From assembly GCF_001439685.1 (NCBI RefSeq), contig NZ_JYLH01000027.1, forward strand, positions 1 to 36,704: a stretch of DNA of 36,704 bases, read 5' to 3'. This DNA comes from Pseudomonas libanensis. Its GTDB lineage: Bacteria; Pseudomonadota; Gammaproteobacteria; Pseudomonadales; Pseudomonadaceae. The notes under the pieces were generated by a model. It was not told the origin of the DNA, ran no database searches, and worked only from the letters and a program-made list of their open reading frames with translations. Of this stretch, positions 30,985 through 36,704 are shown piece by piece. Both the position numbers and the translations under genes were made by a program. Position 1 is the first letter of the stretch, and every line of letters starts with the position of its first letter.

Positions 30985-31175
30985 GTTTTTTAACCTCTTG
31001 GATGTTGGATTGAACTCATCGGAGATTAATAAGTCTTTTATAAGGTTTACAAGGTGTATTTTCCTGCGCGAGCCAATGGCTGATCGCTTTGCCTTGGTAA
31101 ACCCTAGACGGCCGCTGTGGGTGTCGGCTGGTGAAACTGTTGCCTGGTATGAATTGCTGATCGTGGGCAACGGAG

Positions 31176-31191
31176 GTTGCTTGCAAGCAAC
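31176..31191. promoter_or_regulatory. Perfect 16-bp palindrome
   Basis: GTTGCTTGCAAGCAAC is its own reverse complement over all 16 bases. It lies 53 bases upstream of the HAD gene and about 190 bases upstream of the divergent XRE-type gene, a fitting place for an operator. The protein is not known. Confidence 0.5.
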
Positions 31192-31243
31192 GAGGGCCGT
31201 TATTGTGCTGAATCCTTTTAGTCATACTCAGGGTTGTGTTGTG

Positions 31244-31930
31244 ATGAGTGCACCGCGTACCGCTGTCCCGATCAAGGCCGTAATCTTCGATATGGACGGG
31301 TTGTTGCTGGATACCGAAGGCATCTACACCGAAGTCACGCAGATCATTGCCGAGCGCTACGGCCGTACCTATGACTGGGGGATCAAGCAGCACATCATTG
31401 GGCGCGGTGCCCAGGACCTGGCCGATTACGTGGTCAAGGCGCTGGACTTGCCGATCACACCCGCCGAGTTCCTGGAGATCCGCGAGCCGCTGATGAGCGA
31501 GCGCTTTCCCAAGGCCCTGGGTATGCCGGGCGCCGAGGCGTTGGTGCGGCATTTGAAGGCGCACAATATTCCGATTGCGGTGGGCACCAGTTCATCGCGC
31601 AACTCGTTTGGCCACAAGACCACCTTGCACCGCGAATGGTTTGGCCTGTTCGACACTATCGTCACTGCGGACGACCCGGAGGTCGGCGCTGCCAAGCCTG
31701 CGCCGGATATCTTCCTGACCGCCGCGCGCCGTCTGGGTGTGGCGCCGGAGGATTGCCTGGTGTTCGAAGACTCGCCGTTCGGCGTCACCGCGGCAAAGGC
31801 CGCCCATATGACTGCCATTGCAGTGCCCGATGAGGCGATGGCGGACAGCAAGTACCAGCATGCTGACCAGATTATTCGCAAGCTCGCCGACTTTGATTTG
31901 GCCGCCTATGGCTTGCCCCCCATGGCCTGA
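31244..31930 (+). CDS. HAD-IA family phosphatase
   Basis: A 228-residue haloacid-dehalogenase-type phosphatase. Motif I is FDMDGLLLDTE with nucleophile D16 and acid D18; motif II GTSSSRNSF near residue 110; motif III lysine in GAAKPAPDIF near 147; motif IV VFEDSPFGVTAAKAA near 170. The cap type and length resemble GS1/pseudouridine-5'-phosphatase or sugar-phosphatase members. The start is ATG 31244; the GTG just before it (31241) is equally possible given the AGGG site. The longer frame from 30935 is not credible. The substrate is unknown. Confidence 0.9.
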   Translation: MSAPRTAVPIKAVIFDMDGLLLDTEGIYTEVTQIIAERYGRTYDWGIKQHIIGRGAQDLADYVVKALDLPITPAEFLEIREPLMSERFPKALGMPGAEALVRHLKAHNIPIAVGTSSSRNSFGHKTTLHREWFGLFDTIVTADDPEVGAAKPAPDIFLTAARRLGVAPEDCLVFEDSPFGVTAAKAAHMTAIAVPDEAMADSKYQHADQIIRKLADFDLAAYGLPPMA

Positions 31931-31948
31931 CCCCGCGCGGTCAAAAAT

Positions 31949-32034
31949 GTGGGAGCTGGCTTGCCTGCGAAAGCGGTAGTGCAGTAACAGTTGTCGCACT
32001 GACACACCGCCTTCGCGGGCAAGCCCGCTCCCGC
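31949..32034. repeat. Mosaic REPIN
   Basis: The left arm is GTGGGAGCTGGCTTGCCTGC, as at 1239 and 4344. The right arm, read on the minus strand, is GCGGGAGCGGGCTTGCCCGC, a different REP variant. The two arms are therefore not exact complements. Confidence 0.85.
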
Positions 32035-32057
32035 ATTTGGTTTGCGGTTTTGCAAAA

Positions 32058-32804
32058 TCAGGCGCTGAAACCACCATCGATGGTCAGGCTGGCGCCCGTG
32101 ATATAGCCGGCTTCCGGCCCGGCCAGATATGCCACAAAACTGGCAATCTCCTCCACATGCCCATACCGACCTACCGCCATCAACCCGATCAGGCTTTCGG
32201 CAAAATCACTGTTCGCCGGGTTCATGTCGGTATCTACCGGCCCAGGCTGCACGTTGTTGATGGTGATGCCCCGTGGCCCCAGGTCCCGCGCCAATCCCTT
32301 GGTCAACCCCACCAGCGCCGCCTTGCTCATGGCGTAGGGCCCGCCACCGCCAAAGGGCATGCGTTCGGCGTTGGTGCTGCCGATATTGATCACCCGGCCA
32401 CCTTCGCCCATATGCTTGGCCGCTTCCTGGGTGGCGATAAATACGCTGCGCACATTGATCGCCAAGGTCTGGTCGAAGTCTTCCAGCTTGAATTCTTCCA
32501 GCGGCGCGATGGCCAGCACGCCAGCGTTATTCACCAGGATATCCAGGCGTCCAAACGCCTCGACCGTGACGTTGACCGCAGCGCGAATCGCCGTGGCGTC
32601 GGCGCTGTCGGCGTGAATCGCCAGAGCCTGACCACCTGCGCTGATCACCTCGTTCTGCAGTGTTTCAGCCTTGGCGGCCGAGCTGACGTAGGTAAACGCA
32701 ACCGCCGCACCCTGCGCGGCGAGGCGCTTGACGATGGCGGCGCCGATGCCGCGGGAACCGCCTTGGATCAAGGCGACTTTGCCGATGAGATTTTGTGTGG
32801 TCAT
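32058..32804 (-). CDS. SDR family oxidoreductase
   Basis: A 248-residue classical short-chain dehydrogenase/reductase. The cofactor motif GGSRGIG is at 15-21, NNAG at 92-95, and the catalytic triad S143, Y157 and K161 (PYAMSKAAL). The opening residue of the Gly motif is G, not T. It probably uses NAD(P)H to interconvert an alcohol and a ketone. ATG 32804 has CGGAGA about 6 bases upstream; the longer frame to 33209 runs into the divergent LysR gene. The LysR-type gene 106 bases away on the other strand is its likely regulator. Confidence 0.94.
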   Translation of the reverse strand: MTTQNLIGKVALIQGGSRGIGAAIVKRLAAQGAAVAFTYVSSAAKAETLQNEVISAGGQALAIHADSADATAIRAAVNVTVEAFGRLDILVNNAGVLAIAPLEEFKLEDFDQTLAINVRSVFIATQEAAKHMGEGGRVINIGSTNAERMPFGGGGPYAMSKAALVGLTKGLARDLGPRGITINNVQPGPVDTDMNPANSDFAESLIGLMAVGRYGHVEEIASFVAYLAGPEAGYITGASLTIDGGFSA

Positions 32805-32910
32805 GTCGATCTCCGAGTAGTTGATGGACCGAGTATCGACCTCACCCACCCAAGCCGGTAGACCGCGATTGCTATAGTCTGTGTAAACCAAAAGTTTAGA
32901 GTGGGGCGAT

Positions 32911-33834
32911 ATGGAGAGCTTTGGCAGTATCGAATGCTTTGTGCGCAGCGCCGAGGGCGGTAGTTTTGCCGAGGCCGCCCGACACCTGAGCCTGACCCCG
33001 GCAGCGGTGGGTAAAAGCGTTGCCAAGTTGGAGGCGCGCCTGGGTGTGCGGTTGTTCCAACGCAGTACCCGACGCCTCACCCTGACCGAAGCCGGCAAGC
33101 TGTTCCTTGACGAGGTCAGCTCGAGCCTCACCACCATCCAGAATGCCGTAGCCAACCTGGCCAGCGCCGAAGGGCGGCCGGTGGGCACGCTCAAGGTCAG
33201 CATGGGCACAGTGGTCGGCTGCTTGTATATCGTGCCGCTGCTGGGTGAATTCCTGAGACGTTATCCCGATATCATTCCGGACTGGCATTTCGACAATCGC
33301 CAGGTCGACCTGATTGGCCAGGGCTTCGACGCGGCCCTTGGCGGCGGTTTCGAGCTGCCCCAGGGCGTGGTGGCACGCAAGCTGGCGCCGGCGCATCGGG
33401 TGCTGGTGGCGTCCCCCGACTACTTGGCGGCACGCCCGGCGCTGTTACAGCCCGAGGACCTGGAGCGCTGCGACGGCATTCTGATTCGCTCACCGCAAAC
33501 CGGGCGCGTGCGTTCCTGGCAACTGACTCATCGCAATGGCGAACACGGCCCGCTGAACCTCAAGCCGCGCATGACCATGAGCGACTCCCAAGCCGCCTGC
33601 ATCGCCGCCGACCAGGGGCTGGGCATTGCGCTGGTGAGCATGCCGTTTGCTGTGCCCTGGTTGGCGAGCGGCAAGTTGCTGCGGGTGTTGCCGGATTGGT
33701 ATGTGAACGACGGCAATATTTCCATCTACTACGCCGAACACAAACTGTTGCCCGGCAAGACCCGGGCGTTTGTGGATTTCATCATTGAGCAGTTTGCCGA
33801 GCAGCAGTTAGGCCAAAGATTCAGTGCCATCTAA
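32911..33834 (+). CDS. LysR family transcriptional regulator
   Basis: A 307-residue LysR-type regulator: N-terminal winged helix (about 1-60; FVRSAEGGSFAEAARHLSLTPAAVGKSVAKLEARLGVRLFQRS) and a C-terminal substrate-binding effector domain (about 90-300). It belongs to the large group seen next to SDR genes, and a divergent pair of this kind normally means that it controls the SDR gene. TATAGT at 32873-32878 is its likely -10. Start ATG 32911. Confidence 0.94.
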   Translation: MESFGSIECFVRSAEGGSFAEAARHLSLTPAAVGKSVAKLEARLGVRLFQRSTRRLTLTEAGKLFLDEVSSSLTTIQNAVANLASAEGRPVGTLKVSMGTVVGCLYIVPLLGEFLRRYPDIIPDWHFDNRQVDLIGQGFDAALGGGFELPQGVVARKLAPAHRVLVASPDYLAARPALLQPEDLERCDGILIRSPQTGRVRSWQLTHRNGEHGPLNLKPRMTMSDSQAACIAADQGLGIALVSMPFAVPWLASGKLLRVLPDWYVNDGNISIYYAEHKLLPGKTRAFVDFIIEQFAEQQLGQRFSAI

Positions 33835-33854
33835 AAGTGAAAACAGTTCCAAGT

Positions 33855-33941
33855 GTGGGAGGGGGCTTGCCCCCGATTACGGTGGGTCAGTTACAGATAA
33901 GTCGGCTGATACACCGCTATCGGGGGCAAGCCCCCTCCCAC
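33855..33941. repeat. REPIN of the GTGGGAGGGGGCTTGCC type
   Basis: The left arm GTGGGAGGGGGCTTGCCCCC and the right arm are perfect reverse complements. The sequence is a different REP family from 1239 and 4344. It lies between the ends of the LysR gene and the convergent racemase gene. Confidence 0.93.
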
Positions 33942-33950
33942 ACTAAAACC

Positions 33951-34679
33951 TCAGTGGCCGAACTTGCTCGGCCAACCCACGACTTTCTTGGGTCTTGGCG
34001 TCGCATAGGTCCTGATTTTGGATGTCGACAATCCCAAGCGCACCAATGATTCGGCAACCATCACCGCCGCCGTCACCCCATCCACCACCGGCACTCCGGT
34101 ACGCTGGCGGATCTGCTCATCCAGCCCGGCCATGCCGCCGCAACCCAGGCAGATCACTTCGGCCTTGTCGTCACGAATCGCCAGTTCCGCCTGGTGCACA
34201 ATGGCCTCCATGGCAGCCAGCGGGTCTTCTTCCAGCTCCAGCACCGCCATGCCGCTGGCGCGCACCGACGCACAACGCTGGTACAGGCCGGCGAGTTTCA
34301 GCCGGTCTTCAATCAGTGGCACCGTACGGTCCAGGGTGGTCACTACCGAGTAGGCATGGCCCAGGAACATCGCGGTGCTGGCGGCCGCTTCGGTAATATC
34401 CACCACCGGTACATTCAACAATTCCTGCAAACCTTCCCGACCATGTTCGCCATAGCCGGCCTGGATCACCGCATCGAACGGCTGATCGTAGGCCATCACC
34501 CGGTCCATCACGGCGATGGCCGCCAGGTAACTTTCAAAATTGCCTTCCACCGATTCTGCGCCGAAGTACGGAGTGAGCCCGACAATCTCGGTGCCTGGTG
34601 ACGCTACGGCGCGTGCTTGCTGGGCGATGGTGTCGGTGATGGATTCGGTGGTGTTGACGTTGACCACGAGGATGCGCAT
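33951..34679 (-). CDS. Aspartate/glutamate/hydantoin racemase family protein, first Cys replaced
   Basis: A 242-residue protein of the Asp/Glu/hydantoin racemase superfamily (MRILVVNVNTTESIT start, NVPVVDITEAAASTAMF near 89-105). In hydantoin and allantoin racemases two cysteines act as acid/base pair; here the second is present (ICLGCGGMAGL, C180) but the first position is glycine (IQAGYGEHG, G75). Arylmalonate decarboxylase has just such a Gly/Cys arrangement, so it may be a decarboxylase or altered racemase. ATG 34679 has AAGGA about 7 bases upstream. It lies 13 bases after the stop of the NCS1 transporter gene, so the two form an operon and the transporter likely imports its substrate. 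Confidence 0.88.
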   Translation of the reverse strand: MRILVVNVNTTESITDTIAQQARAVASPGTEIVGLTPYFGAESVEGNFESYLAAIAVMDRVMAYDQPFDAVIQAGYGEHGREGLQELLNVPVVDITEAAASTAMFLGHAYSVVTTLDRTVPLIEDRLKLAGLYQRCASVRASGMAVLELEEDPLAAMEAIVHQAELAIRDDKAEVICLGCGGMAGLDEQIRQRTGVPVVDGVTAAVMVAESLVRLGLSTSKIRTYATPRPKKVVGWPSKFGH

Positions 34680-34692
34680 GGAATGTCCTTGT

Positions 34693-36222
34693 TTAATGAC
34701 TGACGTTATCGACGGCAATGCTTTCGCCGCTGACATCGGCGTAGAACGGCTGGCGCTTGGCGATCAGCAGGTACAGCAACCCTGCGATACCGGCGCCAAA
34801 CAACCAGGAAAACGGTGAGACACTGGCAAACCCCGGCAATAGCGCCAGCAGGATGGCGATCACCGCTGCAGGAATGAACGCCACCACTGCGCGCAGATTC
34901 ACTCCTCGGTTGTAGTAATAAACCCCATGGGGGTCTTCGCTATATAGCTGTGGCACATCCACCTGGCTTTTACGGATCAACCAGTAATCGACCATGATCA
35001 CTCCGTACAACGGCCCCAGCAGCGCGCCCAGGCCAGAGAGGAAATACACGATCACCAGTGGGCTGTTGTAGAGGTTCCAGGGCAGGATCAGCACCGCCAC
35101 GAAGGCGCTGATCAACCCGGCGCGACGGAAATTCAGGTACTTGGGCGCCAGGTTGCTGAGCACAAAGGCCGGGGCGACGAAGTTGGCCATGATGTTCACC
35201 GCTACGGTGACGATCAGGAAGGCCAGGCAGCCGAGCACCAGGAAGAAGGTGCTAGGGATCGCCGCGATGATTTCGGTGGGGCTTTCGATCACCCGGCCAT
35301 TGAGCTGGAACTGTCCGCCGCACAGCAGCACGGTGATGGCGGCAAACACCAGGATATTGACCGGCAGGCCCCAGAAGTTGCCGACCTTGATGGTCTTTCG
35401 GCACGGAGAAGAGCGAGCGAAATCGCAGAAGTTGAGGATCAAGGTGCCATAGATCGCCAGCCACAAAGCGCCGCCGGCAAAGATATTGCGCCACATCTCG
35501 CCACCGCTCAGCGGTTCGCGGATCGACCAGGCAATCACGCCGCCCGCCTGGAAGTACATCCAACCGGCCAACGCAGCCACGGTCAGCAGAATCACCGGCC
35601 CGGCAAACCCTTCATAACGGCGCACCATCTCCATGCCATAGGCGAGGATCACCAACTGCACCAGCCATATCGCCACAAAGCATGCCCAGCCCAGGGTCGA
35701 CAAGCCGAGGATCGAGTTGTGGTCATAATCGGCAAAGCCCGGATGAATCGCCGTCAGTAACACGCGCAAAACCACCGACGCCAGGTAGGTCTGGATGCCG
35801 AACCAGGCGATCGCAATGACTGCGCGGATCAAGGCCGGAATCTGTGCGCCGTGGATACCGAAACTGATGCGGCTGATCACGGGGAAGGGCACACCGGTCT
35901 TCTGTCCCATATACCCCGACAAGTTCATGAAGAAGTACACCAGCGCTGCGCCGATCCCCAGGGACAACAATATTTGCCAGCCGCCCAGGCCCAACGCATA
36001 CAGGCCGATGGCAAATGAATAGTTGGCGATGTTGTGCACGTCATTGGTCCACAACGCAAAAATGCTATAGCGCCCCCAGCGTCTGCCCTCGACTTTGGTG
36101 GGCGCCAGGTCCTTGTTGTGCAGGCGTGGGCTGAGTACCAGCGGGCCGGGGCTTGCAGCTGCGGGATTCAAGGTGGAGGAGGGCAGATCCAGTGCGATGT
36201 TGCTCGAGAGACTTGTACGCAT
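34693..36222 (-). CDS. NCS1 family nucleobase/hydantoin/allantoin transporter
   Basis: A 509-residue membrane protein of the nucleobase-cation-symport-1 family with about 12 transmembrane segments. Family blocks include GRRWGRYSIFALWTNDVHNIANYSFAIG (near 48-75), PFPVISRISFGIHGAQIPALIRA near 112, ILNFCDFARSS near 260 and LLGPLYGVIMVDYWLIRKSQ near 415. Such proteins import allantoin, hydantoins, uracil, cytosine or thiamine with a cation. The racemase-type enzyme downstream favours a hydantoin-like or purine-breakdown substrate. ATG 36222 has GGAG about 9 bases upstream. Its promoter region has a TTGTATACAA operator-like site. Confidence 0.94.
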   Translation of the reverse strand: MRTSLSSNIALDLPSSTLNPAAASPGPLVLSPRLHNKDLAPTKVEGRRWGRYSIFALWTNDVHNIANYSFAIGLYALGLGGWQILLSLGIGAALVYFFMNLSGYMGQKTGVPFPVISRISFGIHGAQIPALIRAVIAIAWFGIQTYLASVVLRVLLTAIHPGFADYDHNSILGLSTLGWACFVAIWLVQLVILAYGMEMVRRYEGFAGPVILLTVAALAGWMYFQAGGVIAWSIREPLSGGEMWRNIFAGGALWLAIYGTLILNFCDFARSSPCRKTIKVGNFWGLPVNILVFAAITVLLCGGQFQLNGRVIESPTEIIAAIPSTFFLVLGCLAFLIVTVAVNIMANFVAPAFVLSNLAPKYLNFRRAGLISAFVAVLILPWNLYNSPLVIVYFLSGLGALLGPLYGVIMVDYWLIRKSQVDVPQLYSEDPHGVYYYNRGVNLRAVVAFIPAAVIAILLALLPGFASVSPFSWLFGAGIAGLLYLLIAKRQPFYADVSGESIAVDNVSH

Positions 36223-36289
36223 TCCGGCAGGCTCCAGCACATCTGCAGCATAGCGGCGGATGGCAAAGTGTATGTAGTTTTTGTATTGA

Positions 36290-36299
36290 TTGTATACAA
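36290..36299. promoter_or_regulatory. Operator-like palindrome TTGTATACAA
   Basis: A perfect 10-bp palindrome 68 bases upstream of the NCS1 start. On the minus strand a -35 candidate TTGTAT (36294-36299) overlaps it, with TACATA 17 bp on (36271-36276). GntR-family regulators recognise GT..AC-type palindromes of this kind. The related half TTGTAT also occurs at 36281-36286. Confidence 0.5.
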
Positions 36300-36704
36300 A
36301 GCGTGCATTTCACTAAGCCACATGCGTGCCAGTTTTCGATCTATGAAAAACGGAATTAATTTCTTTTTGGTAGATGTTTTGGATAACTTGCTGAATTAAA
36401 AGCGATATAAATTGACCATTCGAACAAGTATTTATTTTTTGATTGAAACCGATGCTCTTAAAACCTGAGGTTACGAGCTTATTTGGATGTTACGTTTTGG
36501 TGCGCTTGAAAAAGACTTGCACACAAAAATGGCACCGATGGTTACAAGGTTGTGTACATATTCAGGTTGTGCACAACCAAATGTGGGAGCAACTGTCTTA
36601 TTGGATTCAATTCAGAAGTCATTTTCATAGGCAGCAAAGCTTCCACAGCTTTAGGCCGTGCAATGCTGAAGGAAATTGCTGCTACCGAGCTAATCGGTGC
36701 GCTC
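36300..36704. other. AT-rich intergenic end of the window
   Basis: No convincing gene. The stretch is clearly more AT-rich than the rest, with runs such as TATTTATTTTTTGATTG, and holds the two palindromic sites at 36550-36578 plus a short REP-like GTGGGAGC at 36583-36590. An ATG at 36663 opens a frame of 14 codons to the window edge, which is too short to judge. Confidence 0.5.
36550..36578. promoter_or_regulatory. Two related operator-like sites (TTGTGTACAT, TTGTGCACAA)
   Basis: TTGTGTACAT (36550-36559) and TTGTGCACAA (36567-36576) are 17 bp apart. The second sits in a perfect 14-bp palindrome GGTTGTGCACAACC (36565-36578). Both fit TTGTNNACAA, as does 36290-36299, so one regulator may bind all three. 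Confidence 0.45.

Noticed and set aside
30935..31243. N-terminal extension of the HAD phosphatase frame
   Set aside because: It overlaps the start of the divergent XRE-type gene and the 16-bp palindrome, and HAD motif I lies at the normal distance from ATG 31244.
36582..36592. REP-like GTGGGAGCAA near the window end
   Set aside because: Only about eight bases match a REP arm and no facing arm exists, so it may be chance.
36663..36704. Possible start of a plus-strand gene at the window edge
   Set aside because: Only 14 codons are visible and the ribosome-binding site is poor, so coding cannot be judged.
1..36704. CRISPR array, insertion sequence or prophage genes
   Set aside because: No regularly spaced direct repeats, no transposase or phage-type frame, and no target-site duplications were seen. 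The only repeats are REP/REPIN elements.

Overview
The window looks like chromosomal DNA of a fluorescent Pseudomonas, most likely of the P. fluorescens group. The reasons are the GC-rich coding style, the repeated REPIN elements built on GTGGGAGCTGGCTTGCC and GTGGGAGGGGGCTTGCC, and a gene set in which nearly every protein has the typical Pseudomonas form. No insertion sequence, prophage block or CRISPR array is visible. Most of the window is ordinary core or near-core metabolism.

Layout. 1-4430: the end of an L-arabinose-type ABC transporter (AraG end, AraH), an IclR regulator, a zinc alcohol dehydrogenase and a divergent AraC regulator, punctuated by two REPINs. 4450-8421: ETF-ubiquinone oxidoreductase facing away from etfB-etfA, with a PsrA-type box in the shared promoter region. 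8443-14690: an envelope operon (binding protein, DUF4398 lipoprotein, OmpA-type lipoprotein), a MocR-type regulator, and small genes (Lys/Ala/Pro-rich secreted protein, YkgJ cysteine-cluster protein, START-domain protein, a 78-residue unknown, an RraB-like protein). 14721-18235: a probable small RNA on the minus strand and, divergent from it, a three-gene operon of circularly permuted ATP-grasp, alpha-E and transglutaminase proteins behind an apparent NtrC/sigma-54 promoter. 18255-24868: a cytochrome c protein, an unlisted 31-residue membrane protein, a thiolase / FadB-like beta-oxidation pair, a glutamine amidotransferase and a CorA-type transporter. 24989-26619: a PlsC-type acyltransferase and a crotonase. 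26941-27940: tRNA-Ser(GGA) followed by an AT-richer DUF4160/DUF2442 gene pair that resembles a toxin-antitoxin module. 28000-31930: an EamA transporter with a histidine-rich tail, small envelope proteins, an orphan antitoxin-like regulator and a HAD phosphatase. 32058-36222: an SDR/LysR pair, then an operon of a racemase-fold enzyme and an NCS1 transporter. The last 480 bases are AT-rich and hold operator-like palindromes.

How genes work together. The ETF and ETF-QO proteins carry electrons from acyl-CoA dehydrogenases to ubiquinone, which fits the thiolase/FadB-like pair and crotonase elsewhere in the window; a PsrA box would tie ETF production to long-chain fatty acids. The ATP-grasp/alpha-E/transglutaminase operon is a predicted peptide-bond-forming and peptide-processing system with no assigned substrate, and its promoter points to nitrogen limitation. 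The strongest unexplained signals are that promoter, an 11-bp inverted repeat that would hide the ribosome-binding site of the 78-residue protein, the minus-strand small RNA, the 31-residue membrane protein with an Hfq/Crc-like A-rich leader, the DUF4160/DUF2442 pair with a perfect 11-bp inverted repeat at its start, and a racemase-family protein with glycine in place of the first catalytic cysteine.
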